This document shows, piece after piece, positions 40,491 to 52,000 of a DNA stretch of 64,000 nucleotides. The notes beneath the pieces are model-generated. The model was not told the origin of the DNA. It saw only the letters and a program-made list of their open reading frames with translations, and did no database searches. The stretch is from Trypanosoma brucei gambiense DAL972 (taxonomy: Eukaryota > Euglenozoa > Kinetoplastea > Trypanosomatida > Trypanosomatidae): the NCBI RefSeq assembly GCF_000210295.1, contig NC_026744.1, positions 372,001-436,000 of the forward strand, read 5' to 3'. Both the position numbers and the translations under genes were made by a program. Each line of letters begins with the position of its first letter. Within the stretch, counting starts at the first letter, position 1.

Positions 40491-43400
40491 ATGCGCAGTG
40501 CGCTTCCAGAACGAGCCCTGTGGGTTGACGACCAGTACGCAACGCGTTGTCGTGGGTGTGATGCTCCTTTCACATTACTTCGCCGCCGTCACCACTGCCG
40601 ACACTGTGGACAGATATTCTGCAGCGACTGTTTAGCAACTACCCATACGACTACTGCAGGCCGTATAATCACCGATAAAATAGCAACGATGGTGGGCCTG
40701 CGTGTGGATGAGTCCCACAAAATATGTCACGAGTGTGATCGCATTGTCCGCAAGCGCCGCTTCGTTAAGCGCTACATAGGGCAACCGGCAATGATTGCAA
40801 ATGAGACATCTTTACATCACACAGATGAAACATCGGCACCAAAGCTTTCTGAATCACCGCCGACCCCAAACCCAAGTGAAGAGCACCTCGATGTCGCAGC
40901 TTCAAGTGGAGAGATGATGCCGACTAAGTTAGAGGCAACGCTCTCTTCCTCCATAGACGAAAAGTGCAATGAGAAGGATGAGAATATGATGGCAACAACA
41001 AAATTGGCACCAGTGCCGCTTGAATCGGAGCAACCGCCCACGGAGGAAATTCCGACCCACCCCGAAACCCCGAAAGAGCGGGAGATCAGCTATAGCCTCG
41101 CAGAACTTCCGCTATACAGCCGCAACAGCATGACTGTGTGGATTGAGAGGTTACGGAGGGAGGCTCAGGGTCGCAAGTGGGACGGAGCCGCACGACCTCC
41201 AAAACCGTTAAGTAACCGTTGTGTTTTCAAAGCGGAACCCAAAGCCAAGTTCACCGTCCTGGAAGCCGCGGAGGGCCCCACCGCCTCAATGGCCACCGTT
41301 TTTACAGCACCTGTTGCTCAGGAAGAATTGCAGAAACTCGAACAGGAGGTGTCGTTTCACCTCATTAAACGTGCCTCGCGTCACTTTATGAGTGAGGAGG
41401 TGCTATCGTCGGGGGGGGCCTTGGATAAGGTGGAGTGGGTTGCTGGATTATGCGATTTAGCATGGCGTGTGGTGTCGCAAACCCTTGTCGTCCCTCGTGA
41501 ACATGTACTTGCGCACTTGGACGTAATTTGTGTACCCGGAGGGTCGCTTTCTGAAACGAAAATCATTCCCGGGGTGGCCTTTCTGCAGACGGTGGCGTTT
41601 AGGCAAATGAGGACTACAGTAAAGCTCCCCCGTATTTTGCTCTTGGCGGGAGATGTGGGTGTTGCCGTGAAGCCACTGACAGACCTTACGGAATACATTG
41701 GAAGTTGTGAGGGCTATTTGGACAAGCAGTACCAACGTATTAAACTGTGGAACCCCTCGGTGATTGTCGTAGAGGGAAGGATGCATCACTACCTGTTGGA
41801 CAGGATTCAGAGGGAATCAGATATCACACTTGTTCTTCAGGCTGGGAAAGCGGCACTCCATCGGTTGTCGCGCTGCTGCAGTGCAAGCATCATAAGGGAC
41901 TTGCAGTACGTGAGTGGTATGGATGTTAGTGATCCCTCCGCGTTGGGAACCTGTGACACTTTTCAGCTTATCCAAATAGGGGGTAAAAATATTTGTGCAT
42001 TTAGTGGACTTCGAATGCCATCTTTTACAACCGTGCTATTACGCGGAGGTGAGGGGGGGCAGTTGGATGCTGCTAAACGGATACTGGTTAATTGTGCCAT
42101 AACAGCGTACCACCTTGCGCTCCAAGCGCACTGCTTCGCTGATTTCGGAATCGGGATGTGTCCAGAGTACAACCCCGATGGTGTAGCTGGCGATGAGGAG
42201 GGACGCGAGGAGAACCGGAGATTGCCATCGCCATGTGGAAACTTGGCTGCTTCGAACCTTCACGATCACGTGGAGTGCATGACGTTTATTTCATCTTCCC
42301 CACGGGACGAGGACCTTGCGGCAACGCTATCGATGAATATTGCTATTAAATACCCAGATGACGTAACCAACATGGACCCGAGGTACACCAAGTTGGTGAC
42401 TGATTGTCTCGAAGTCGGCACTGCCTTGCTCGACACGGCTGCAGGTGATGATCCGGCTGGGGTAACACCGATGTCGTCTATGATCTCTAACGTCCACCAG
42501 CATTTTGAGTCATTTTCTTTTTACAGCGATGCCGATGAAACGCTTCGTGAATACCTAACTGCTCGAGCCAGAGAGGGTGACGGCACGCGCCTCATTGTTC
42601 ATGGAAATAAGCGTGTCTGGGTAACGGTAAAAGCAAATGCAAGCAGCGGCAGCAGGACCAACGCACTGGGGTCGCGCGCTTTTAGTGGGTTGGGCACGAC
42701 ATCGCAGAGCCTTAAGTTGGCGCAACCGTGCGGTTCCCTCCAGTTGGGGGAGAAACTGGAAAATTATTCTTGGACACTCCCACTTCGAACTGAGGCCATT
42801 TGTAAGCATTGTATGCAGGATGTTACGTCCAACTTTAATACAGCTCCAATGGAACCATGTTCTGTTCATACTTTGAACATTTCCTGGGGAGCGTTTTTGG
42901 AGTTTCTCATTTACACTTCACCTTCCGTTGTCATGACGTGTGGCCACCGCATGTGTGAAAGTTCCTTCCTCTCTTTCACATTGTTTCCCTACTCTACAGC
43001 GGAGGTTGCGGTATCTATTCGTGTGGAGGAACTCCCAGTGTACGACATTATTCCTCCTTCAATGACAATGCCTTTATGCGCTGACGTCGTCTCCATGTAT
43101 TACCATCACGAGTTTGAGGAATTACGCCAGTGCGTTGCTCAAACTATTGCTATTGTTCAAACCGCATTGAGCCCCCAAATGAGTCAGCAAGTCGGAATGG
43201 CGAATCAAGCGAAGAATGCGAAGCAGACGTTTTCTCAACTCCTAAGCAGCCGTAATTGTATAACCGACGCTAACACAACTAATGTTACTGAGGAAAGAGG
43301 AAGATCATTGTTGAAGCAAGCGGAGGATCTTATTGGGCGCTTGTCGTCGCTGCAGAGCACGGAAGGTCTCACCCAGGTTCGTTGTGGCGAAATGGCGGAA

Positions 43401-44834
43401 CTTATTATTGATACTCAGGATTGGTTTGCTGCGTATGTCGCTCTGCTGGAGCGCCGCGGAGGAAAGGTTTCCTCACTGGTGGACACATTGAACCTGGATT
43501 GCACATCCTGGGCGTTAGATATGGCGAGAAGCTACTGTGTTCGACCGGACGAGCCCTCATCCTTTTTGGCGGTAGCGCTTAGGGCTATAGGAATATGGTC
43601 GGAAAGCTCACAAGATTCCTTCAGAAGTGATTTGGCTCCCTGCGGGGGTTATTGCCCAGCTCCCTTCGCCGATGCATACGCAGAAGACATCGAACTAACG
43701 GCCGTTGGCGAAGAAGTGCAAAAAGAATCCATGGAGAAAACTGTGGAGTTTGTGCTTGGTGTTTCCCCTTCCAATCCAACAGATGCATCTTCTCCGTTTG
43801 CAGCCATTTGCTCGGTATCTGATGCGCTTGAAGTGTTGGGTGAAGGAGTCACCAAAACGAAAGCAACATTCAAGCACGTTGTGGATTGCTTTTATCCATG
43901 GGACAAGGGAGAGACGTTCCGCGCAACGGTGGAAGTGATGTTCCCTACCCATTTCGCAGCATTGCAATACCTTTACACGGAGGGCAAAGTGGAGGAGTTG
44001 ATGTTATCACTTTCCCGTTGTCGTGCCTTCAAACCGCAGGGGGGGAAAACAAACAGCGATTTCTTCATCACGTTAGATGGACGTTTTTTGCTGAAGCAGA
44101 TTAAGCAGGCGGAGTTGCTGCACTTCGCCGAATTTGGTCCGCGATACTTCACCCAGTTGCGTAAGGTCTATAGTCGTGCGATCAGAAGTGGAGTTCGTGT
44201 AGGGTCGGTGCCATTTGGGTGTTCACTGGGCAAAGTCCTTGGTCTGTTCTCTTTGCATGTGAAAGGGCGGAAGCGACTCTCGGATTCCTCCACGGAAGCC
44301 CGCTTCTTCGTTGTAATGGAAAGCGTTTTCTACTCCCGCCAACCAGACGTCATGTACGACCTGAAGGGAAGTCAGCGGAACCGTGTAGCGCGTGAGGGAT
44401 CAGTGGTTCTTTTGGATCAAGACCTCGCTAAGATCCTCTGCAGGGGCTCTTTTTTCTTCTGTTCCGGCGAGACCAAAAATCTCTTCATGGATAGCATAAC
44501 ATGCGATGCGCACCTGCTGGCTACCAGCTCCATTATGGACTACTCGCTTATTGTTGGAGTCGATCACACAACCCGCCAACTTTACGTTGGAATAATTGAC
44601 TATCTTCATCCCTACACAGGGGCCAAAGCCATAGAATCTAAGGTAAAAGCGGGACTGGAAACCGTTCTTGGTGGCCAGGGGCGCGACCCAACCATTATTG
44701 ATCCTCCCAGCTACCGAGAGAGATTCACGCGGTGGTTAGGAGATTGTGTGTTTAGTGTGCCCACAAAAAGACTCGCCGTGCCGTGGGTTACGGGGAGGGA
44801 AGGAAAGTCAGGGGATTCATGCAGTTTGGCTTAA
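40491..44834 (+). CDS. FAB1: FYVE-type phosphatidylinositol 3-phosphate 5-kinase (FAB1/PIKfyve)
   Basis: The 1447-residue enzyme makes PI(3,5)P2 on endosomes and lysosomes. The N-terminal FYVE finger is complete: the WxxD motif (W11-D14), RRRHHCRHCG (31-40) and eight zinc-ligand cysteines (20, 23, 36, 39, 44, 47, 79, 82), which target PI3P membranes. A Fab1-type chaperonin-like region spans roughly 330-560, with the CCT-like LLRGGEGGQLDAAKR. The C-terminal PIPK lobe (about 1160-1430) has the ATP lysine K1202, DLKGS at 1290-1294, MDYSL at 1349-1353 and the metal-binding aspartate D1370 in IIDY. At 1447 residues it is much shorter than yeast Fab1 or human PIKfyve (over 2000); I see no DEP domain. 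T. brucei FAB1 is known to act in endo-lysosomal traffic. Confidence 0.95.
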   Translation: MRSALPERALWVDDQYATRCRGCDAPFTLLRRRHHCRHCGQIFCSDCLATTHTTTAGRIITDKIATMVGLRVDESHKICHECDRIVRKRRFVKRYIGQPAMIANETSLHHTDETSAPKLSESPPTPNPSEEHLDVAASSGEMMPTKLEATLSSSIDEKCNEKDENMMATTKLAPVPLESEQPPTEEIPTHPETPKEREISYSLAELPLYSRNSMTVWIERLRREAQGRKWDGAARPPKPLSNRCVFKAEPKAKFTVLEAAEGPTASMATVFTAPVAQEELQKLEQEVSFHLIKRASRHFMSEEVLSSGGALDKVEWVAGLCDLAWRVVSQTLVVPREHVLAHLDVICVPGGSLSETKIIPGVAFLQTVAFRQMRTTVKLPRILLLAGDVGVAVKPLTDLTEYIGSCEGYLDKQYQRIKLWNPSVIVVEGRMHHYLLDRIQRESDITLVLQAGKAALHRLSRCCSASIIRDLQYVSGMDVSDPSALGTCDTFQLIQIGGKNICAFSGLRMPSFTTVLLRGGEGGQLDAAKRILVNCAITAYHLALQAHCFADFGIGMCPEYNPDGVAGDEEGREENRRLPSPCGNLAASNLHDHVECMTFISSSPRDEDLAATLSMNIAIKYPDDVTNMDPRYTKLVTDCLEVGTALLDTAAGDDPAGVTPMSSMISNVHQHFESFSFYSDADETLREYLTARAREGDGTRLIVHGNKRVWVTVKANASSGSRTNALGSRAFSGLGTTSQSLKLAQPCGSLQLGEKLENYSWTLPLRTEAICKHCMQDVTSNFNTAPMEPCSVHTLNISWGAFLEFLIYTSPSVVMTCGHRMCESSFLSFTLFPYSTAEVAVSIRVEELPVYDIIPPSMTMPLCADVVSMYYHHEFEELRQCVAQTIAIVQTALSPQMSQQVGMANQAKNAKQTFSQLLSSRNCITDANTTNVTEERGRSLLKQAEDLIGRLSSLQSTEGLTQVRCGEMAELIIDTQDWFAAYVALLERRGGKVSSLVDTLNLDCTSWALDMARSYCVRPDEPSSFLAVALRAIGIWSESSQDSFRSDLAPCGGYCPAPFADAYAEDIELTAVGEEVQKESMEKTVEFVLGVSPSNPTDASSPFAAICSVSDALEVLGEGVTKTKATFKHVVDCFYPWDKGETFRATVEVMFPTHFAALQYLYTEGKVEELMLSLSRCRAFKPQGGKTNSDFFITLDGRFLLKQIKQAELLHFAEFGPRYFTQLRKVYSRAIRSGVRVGSVPFGCSLGKVLGLFSLHVKGRKRLSDSSTEARFFVVMESVFYSRQPDVMYDLKGSQRNRVAREGSVVLLDQDLAKILCRGSFFFCSGETKNLFMDSITCDAHLLATSSIMDYSLIVGVDHTTRQLYVGIIDYLHPYTGAKAIESKVKAGLETVLGGQGRDPTIIDPPSYRERFTRWLGDCVFSVPTKRLAVPWVTGREGKSGDSCSLA

Positions 44835-45612
44835 GGGTAGTGGCATAGTGAGTTGCACACCGTCAACACCACCAGCATCCGGGGAAGCAAAGAAAAAAGA
44901 AGCGGCTCGATACCCGTGACGTGGTGACCCTTATGAGCTATGCAACCCCCGCCCATATAAAACACCCATCGATATCAAACAAAAACACACAAAACAGTAT
45001 ATAAATATATAAATATATATGTGTGTGTTTGAAAACACGGCGGTGGAGGTGTGCCAACTCGTTTCTCGGGTTGGTATTGCATGCAACACGCATATTTTCG
45101 CCCCTGCAACTGTAAGGGAATGACAGCTCTTAATTCACTACTGGTGTGGAGGCATTGACTTCAACGAAGGCCAGCCCCATCTGCGTCGTAGCAACTGCGC
45201 GACGGGACACTGTGCCACCACATTTTAAGAGTGAAACCTCCACGGACAGTTCTAGCCAGTGGAAGCTCCGCTGTGGAAGAGTGGATAGAGTACTGAGGTG
45301 TGGTGAGTGTTGCATCATTTGTTTTTTTGCTTTCCAAATAGTGAATCTGTGGAAAACGGCAACGAGGAAGTGAGTTAAACAAGTACTGAATGCCAGAAGA
45401 AGGGGTTTCACTACGGAATATCACCGCCTTACGTTTCAGCATTGATTTGTTAGACTAAACCGCAAACCCCTTATTCTTTTATTTGTTTTTGCATACTTTC
45501 TTAGTCGTACACACCTCTAGTAGGTTCGGCTACTTAACATAAGGGTGAACGAAGGAGAAAAACAAGAAGTACAGAACCTACCAGGGACACCACCTTTAGC
45601 GGGCACCAGTGG
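44835..45612. other. Intergenic region at the core-to-surface-gene boundary
   Basis: Contains AT runs near 45000-45020. Frames at 45130-45442 lie on both strands and are not supported. It ends in the acceptor of the ISG gene. Confidence 0.55.
45469..45504 (+). promoter_or_regulatory. Predicted trans-splice acceptor for ISG gene
   Basis: A T-rich tract at 45469-45500 ends in TTAG (AG at 45503-45504), about 108 nt before the ATG at 45613. Confidence 0.5.
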
Positions 45613-46998
45613 ATGCTGGTGTCCCTCCATTTCTTTTGCTGTCGTGCGCTGCTACTTACACTGGCCTCCTGGGCAGCAGCATCAGGAGACGATGACGAGC
45701 CGTCTACAAGATTACACAAGTCTCTAGGGAGCGATGCACTTCAGGTCGTATGTCATATAAAGCGGATTGCGGATCTGGCGCGAAAGGATACACCAACGTA
45801 CATCCTAAACAGGATTAGGGAACGAGAAGCCTCAGCCTTGCATGCTGTGGGAAGGGTGAAGCACTATATAGATCAAGTCAATGCCATCATTGCAATGCGC
45901 AAGGGCACACCAGACGGTGAAAAGACAGAGCCCCTCATGACCAAAATTTATCAATTGTGTGGGGAGGCCGAGGCGGCTGCGAACTCCGCATCGAGTACTG
46001 TAGGAAAAGCGAGAGCGAAGGCTGAAACAGCCGCAGGGAATGTGATGAAGCACGCCGCTGAAGTGTCCGGGAGTCCTCAAGATAGAACAACGGACGGTAC
46101 CGGCTTGCGGCAACTGCTCGATTGGCATTGCAAGGGCAACGTTCGCATTCCTACTGAATTTGAGTGTGTCTCTTACGGGCCTTCCAGCTCTTCATCAGAT
46201 GGTAGCAGTGGGTCAACAGTGGATTGTACCCAGCGGCGCCCCGACGTGAACTACAAAACTTTAGATTCCGCAAAAATGAAAGCAGCCATGGAGAAATGGG
46301 TTAGTGTGAAACCACCCGCCTCGGAGACAGTTTCAACAGGATGCAGAAACTACAATACAAATGAATATTTGTGCGCGGAACTTGAGAAGTGGGTGCCGTC
46401 TTATAGACGGCTAACGGAAGGAATGCTTGCCCTGGAGCAGGCATTGCGTGAAGTTAGTTTTGTGGCAGGGGCAGTAGAGCGACAGTGGACAATTGCGTAC
46501 CATCTTTATAATGAGGTGGAAAAGAATCATGATTTTGAATCCCTTTCACAAGTAGTTAATAAAAAAAAGCACGAGATTGAAGCAACAAGAAACAGCACAG
46601 AGGATATGGAATTTTTGCACCGCAACGGCTCCTTCGACGACGGACTTACTGACCTAAGTGGCTGCGAGGGGGAGGAAAACGTTGGCGGTAACGGTGACAG
46701 CACCGAAGGGGGTCCGCAGAGTAAAGAAGCAGCGGAAGCCTTGAAAAAGTCGCAAAGAAGTAAGAAAATTATTGTATTTGTAACAGTTGGTCTCGTCTCA
46801 CTTGCAGTTGCCGTTTCCATAGTAGCGGCGTTCTTGTGCGTGTGCAGGAGGCGGCGGCTTCGAGAGTGCCGCACACACGGGGGAAGTCTCAAAGGAATGC
46901 GCAGAACCTTCAGCAAAGAAGTAATTGTAAAAAAGAGCACAAGGAGAGTAAAACATAGTGAAAGGGTAAAAAATTATATATTGCACGTTTACGCTTAG
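45613..46998 (+). CDS. Invariant surface glycoprotein (ISG65/64-like)
   Basis: The 461-residue type I membrane protein has a signal peptide (about 1-24, ending SWAAASG). Its helical ectodomain carries about eight cysteines and possible N-glycosylation sites (NST and NGS near residues 330-340). An acidic, Gly-rich stalk (about 345-375), one transmembrane helix (about 386-408) and a short, very basic cytoplasmic tail of about 50 residues complete it. This layout and the tail are those of trypanosome invariant surface glycoproteins, which sit among the variant coat of the bloodstream form. Family members include receptors for host serum proteins, but I cannot assign a ligand here. It stands alone rather than in an array and directly precedes the adenylate cyclase pair. 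Family assignment is good; exact subfamily (65, 64 or related) is uncertain. Confidence 0.8.
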   Translation: MLVSLHFFCCRALLLTLASWAAASGDDDEPSTRLHKSLGSDALQVVCHIKRIADLARKDTPTYILNRIREREASALHAVGRVKHYIDQVNAIIAMRKGTPDGEKTEPLMTKIYQLCGEAEAAANSASSTVGKARAKAETAAGNVMKHAAEVSGSPQDRTTDGTGLRQLLDWHCKGNVRIPTEFECVSYGPSSSSSDGSSGSTVDCTQRRPDVNYKTLDSAKMKAAMEKWVSVKPPASETVSTGCRNYNTNEYLCAELEKWVPSYRRLTEGMLALEQALREVSFVAGAVERQWTIAYHLYNEVEKNHDFESLSQVVNKKKHEIEATRNSTEDMEFLHRNGSFDDGLTDLSGCEGEENVGGNGDSTEGGPQSKEAAEALKKSQRSKKIIVFVTVGLVSLAVAVSIVAAFLCVCRRRRLRECRTHGGSLKGMRRTFSKEVIVKKSTRRVKHSERVKNYILHVYA

Positions 46999-48888
46999 TG
47001 GATTCATCTGGTGCTGTCATTCCCCCCTGAAAAGCCGTGACGGAGATGTGCGCGTTGAGGGGAAAGGCTGTAAATTCAACGCCTCTGCTAGGGGTTGCCT
47101 CTCGGGTGAGGTGGGGAGGTTAATGCTCCCCTTGCAGCACCATGCACACAAAATAACTTTTGCTATGTTAGTCTATATTTTTAATTGTTGCGGCTACTTC
47201 TTTTACGGCTGTGGGCATACCAGCCCTTTTTCTTTTTATTTTAATCTCTTTTTTTCTTCCTTTTTGAATTTGTAAAAGTCACTCGGTTACCTCACCCGTT
47301 CATGGTGTGGTGTCTCCTGGTTGGAAAATATTCTCGTTGTATTGCTTTAATTGCCAATAAGAATGCAGAAGGCGTGTGACGCGTACTCCTTGAAAATGTG
47401 ACCGCCTTCTCACCTCCATACGTGCGTACATATGCATCTTCCAAACTTCACTTTACATCTCACGCACACATTGGACAGACAATAGGAGCTCGTTTGCATC
47501 CAACTGGCTTCTAGCGCATACAGCCAAACAGCATGTTAGCTATGTGGAAAATCGTCTCCCGGTTTCGTTTCACGGGGTATGTTAGCTACAACAGGAATAT
47601 TCAGGTTCTCCTGCGTGTAGGGACGTGCGACGCTGCAATTTATGTGTGATGTAGGAACTCTGATCCACAATTCTTGTTCCCGTCACATCCCTCCAGTTGT
47701 ACGGTAGCGACGTACGAGCGGCGGCAGCAAGTGGAGAGGGAAACAAATGGCCATCACCCTCAAAGTTGAATAATTTGCCATGGTGGGTGTATGTGGCGGG
47801 TGCAACAATGATTAATCCACTTGACTGCAATTTCCATCCCTTCAGCAGGGAGATGGATTGTAAAAAGTGCATCCGTTAATTTTTATTCAGTACTGGTCGG
47901 TGCCGTGCTGGTATGGGGGCTCGGGCAACGGAGGGGCATATCCTTCAACCCTTTCTTCCCTGCTTCTTTACAAAAAGAGATTGTGAAACTGTTGGGATGC
48001 GTTTATAATGTTCTTATGTGGAGGGTGTGATGGTGTTGAAGACATGGAAAAGCGACTATATATAGTCGATAAAAAAAGGTCAGTAATTTTTACTTGGCAG
48101 CGCACGAGATCACCGCTTGTTGCATTCAGTTATGGGAACCACAAGTATTCCAACTACAAAGTTTGTGAAACGCTCACTAAAACGGCCGAAGGAACTCTGC
48201 CAATGTATGCGAACTCGCGGCAAGAGGCTGGAAAGCAAAAAATTCCACGGCCGCTCGCGCCACCCGGGTGGAACTTTGCGTTTCAACTGCGAACCGGAAA
48301 GAAACAATAGCATCCCGAATTCAATAATAACCACAAATGCCCACTTCCTAGTACACCCCTGTCTGTCCACCCGACGAATATAGATGCAATTTACATATGT
48401 GGAACCTAGCAAGTTGCTAAACATCGCCTCCTTTTGTTAATAAAAAATGAGACCCTTTAATTGCAGCAAAATCGAAAATTATAAACACATACATGTGCGC
48501 ACGTTACTTAATGTGAGATAAAGAGAAACCAACAGAAAGCTCAGAAATAATAGCAGGAGACGTTCATCGCATCAACACAATATCACATGTCAAAACACGA
48601 TTTTAGCCGTTGCGACAAGTCACAACGCCGCGTAGACACGGGAATCGCACGATACTCGTTTGAAATAGATGGAACAAACACAAAACTGTTGTTTGCCACA
48701 ACACCACAGCTAGTGCGCAAACAAGAGAACGATGGCAGAGGATACATACCCCGTATGGAAATTCCTTCACATACAGTAACGGACGATCTTATAATAACTC
48801 ATAACCAACAAAGTGTAGACCACGTGGGAAAGTTACAAAGTTAAAAAGACTTTACTTTTTTATGTATCAGCAAAAATAAAGACTACAG
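46999..48888. other. Intergenic region, 1.9 kb, no convincing gene
   Basis: Mixed composition. ATG-started frames exist at 48008-48310 (100 codons) and 48587-48844 (85 codons, ending 45 nt before the cyclase repeat begins) but lack a good pyrimidine tract and recognisable content. A protein-like stretch in another frame at 47700-47878 (LPWWVYVAGATMINPLDC) has no ATG and could be a gene relic. Confidence 0.5.
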
Positions 48889-48920
48889 TCACAGCCACCT
48901 TTGAGATGAAAGTTGCATAC

Positions 48921-48979
48921 CGCCCTTATTTTTGTCCAAACCATTTCCCCTTTGATCCCTTCGTTTTGTCGTTTGTAAG
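48921..48979 (+). promoter_or_regulatory. Predicted trans-splice acceptor, cyclase copy 1
   Basis: A strong C/T tract (48921-48976) is followed by the AG at 48978-48979, giving a leader of about 33 nt. The site lies inside the duplicated segment. Confidence 0.55.
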
Positions 48980-49012
48980 ACATCGTAACGCTAAATAGAG
49001 ACTAAACAAACA

Positions 49013-52000
49013 ATGCCGGCAGTTTTGTACGGTTTGAGTTCTGCACCACACACACGGGCGTCCTCTCACCGTATGAGGCACGTGACGCTACAACGAGGTG
49101 CAAAGGTTATTGGGTCGCTGTTGTTGTTAATAATGCTGACAGTCGGTTCACTCGCAAGGCCAATTGAAGCAACAGATGTTGTGACAGTCAAAGTGCTGAG
49201 CCTCATGTACGGCGCCGGCTCCCCCAACGACGTCGTTGACTCCCTCAACGCAGGTCTGGGTGCATCCCTTGCAGCACGTGAAGATGAAGTGAGCTCGATG
49301 TTCAAGGTTTCTCTAATCCAACCTTCGTCGTACGATGAGCCAATCGAGCAGTTGTTTAACACCACAGTAGAAAGGACGAACAACGAGCTTCTGGTCATCG
49401 TGGGGCCACTGGGTAATCAAAATGTACTTTGGGTACAAGACAGGCTAGAGGTGCATGATTTGGTTGCCTTTGCACCTCTTTCTTACTCTGATAAAACCCG
49501 TGGGTGGAATCCCCACTTCTATTATCCAAGTGTCGAGCCAGATGCCGAGTTACTTGCCCTCGTCCGCTATGCTATCGTATTCCTTCGGGTCCCGCGCGTA
49601 GGCTTCATGTACCTCAAGGACACGCACTTTGGTGAGACCTCGCTTCTATTCGCACGGGATGTGATGTCTATGATGGGATATAAGTTGTGTGGCACGTTTG
49701 CTATCGAAGGCGGTGATGATCGGAGCGAGGACGCTACATTCGAGGCGGAGTGGAAACAATTTGTGGATACACGCCCGCAGGCTGTTCTGTTATTTGGTTC
49801 CCCACACGACCTCACCGCGAAGTTCATTACGAAGATGGTGACGGATAATCGCACGGCAGGAGCGTATGTACTTACCGTCTCCAATATGCAAAATTTCCTA
49901 CTCAAGAACTGGAAGAATGCACTGGAGGTGGCTGGTGCCAATCTCAAACCCGGACAAATCGTCATCACCGGCACAAGCCCACTCGCTGGTGATGCGCAAT
50001 ATGAAGTGATCCAACGCTTCCAAAGGGAGATGACTAAACACCTAGAGACAAACAAGGACTGGGGCGGTTTTGCGAAGCCAGGGCACTTTAGCACTAACCA
50101 CAATGATGGGGAACTGATGGTTCTCGGGTGGCTCGCTGGGGAGTTGCTTGTGCGGGCACTAGTTGAAAGTGTCTCATTAACGAATCGTACCCTATTCAAG
50201 GCTTCACTGTATAATCAGCGCCGCTACCTGATCGACGACATGGTGATTGGTGACTTTGGCGGTGAATGCAGTGAGGACGCACAACGTCAAGGTGCCGTCC
50301 GCCGTTGCAACCAAGGGGGTAATATAGTGTACATGAAGAAGGTTGTTGACCAATATCATTTGGAACCACTAAGGGAAGGATTCCTGACCTGGGGTACATC
50401 GCGGTGCTTCAGCGAGGGTGTCCGCGTAGGTGCCCCGCTTAGCGGTGTCGTCATATTGGCGTCCGATCACACTGTTGCTCATCGTGCCAATTCTCGGTAC
50501 TTTAGTGGTGCAACGGCTCTCTCACGTAACGACCGGATCTGGGAGGATGACAGGCTCTTCCTTCATCCCCTCGAGTCCTCACTTTCAGGGGCGGCAACAG
50601 ACCTTCACGATAACCGCGATAAAATTGTCATTTCTGCTGTCTTCGGCGTCGTGACCAATGATGTGCTTAGCACAGAAGGTCTTATTTTCTTTGACCCGAT
50701 GGTGGTTTTCCCTCAGTTGAGTATGTTCAGACGGCATGTTATACACTTCTTTCCTACGCTCGCACAGGAGCTCTACGTATTCGCCCGATACCTCTCACAC
50801 TCGGAAAGCAGCTTCGCCGATGCCATTATCCGAAGCGATGAGGCAGGTGAAATTGCCAAGGTATTGGCAATGTCATTGGTGACATTTGGCGTGTCACCTG
50901 GTTTTGGAGTGTTCTTGGATGTTGCTTCCCCTATTCGTGAAAGTCATCTCAAACGCGGTGGCGACACGTTCGTCCTTGGACTCACAGCTCCTGATGTAAA
51001 ATTGATATCCAAGCACCTTGAAACCCACCCTGAGGCTCGAGTTTTCATCACCTTCACGGACCTGGTACTGCTGTACGAGGAGTTCATATCAGAGTTCAAT
51101 GCAACTACAAGCACTAAAGCACAGCGCCTATTTTTCGCCACTAGTTTACCGCATTGGGCTGATAATAGTTCCAAATCAGAAACCATTACTGCTTACCACA
51201 GAGCTATTCCCGATCCGAAGCAGTGGTCACCGATGTCACTGCGTGGTTTCGCTATCGCCCGAGTGATGCAAACTCTCCTAGCACCCATGAAGAAAGTGAA
51301 TGCCGCTTTACTCGCAGAGCAAGTGTTTTGGCAAACGTCGTTTGTTGTCGATGACATGAAGTATGGGCCCTTTAACGATGTCGACTGCGTCGCTAACGGC
51401 GTGCAACTGTCGAGTAATTGTGTTTGGAACTACGGTGCCACAGATATCGCTGTGTGGTCCTTCGCTCGTGTTCTGAACCCTTCTCTTCCTGTAGCGGAGG
51501 ATCCCATTACGCCTTCGATGGAGTATAAGAAGCCTCGCGAGCAACTAACATCCTCTGAGATTGCTGGTATCGTAATGGGGTCAGTTATCGCGTTGATGCT
51601 CTTTGCTACCCTTGGTGTTGCACTACTATGCAGTAGGCGGAACAAGCGTGATAACGACCGAGCGCCGAGGGAACCAACTGATCCCGTGACACTTATCTTC
51701 ACTGACATCGAGAACAGCACAGCCCAGTGGGCGGCGCATCCCGATCTCATGACGGAGGCGGTAGCCGCGCACCACCGCTTGATCCGTGCACTGGTGCTGA
51801 GCCATAACTGCTACGAAGTTAAGACCATTGGAGACTCCTTCATGATCGCGAGCAAGCACCCGTCCCAAGCGGTTCAACTGGCAGCAGATGTTCAACTCAT
51901 GTTCTTGCACAACGACTGGGGTACGGATGTATTCGACAATTTCTACCGTGAGTTGGAGGAAACGAATGCGAAGGAGGATAATGAATACACTTCTCCTACT

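Noticed and set aside
47582..47878. Protein-like frames on both strands before the first cyclase
   Set aside because: One frame lacks an ATG and neither matches a family I know. They could be relics but cannot be supported as genes.
49567..50199. 210-codon minus-strand frame inside the cyclase gene (and its twin at 56354-56986)
   Set aside because: It is the antisense shadow of a well-supported coding sequence and appears in both copies only because they are near-identical.
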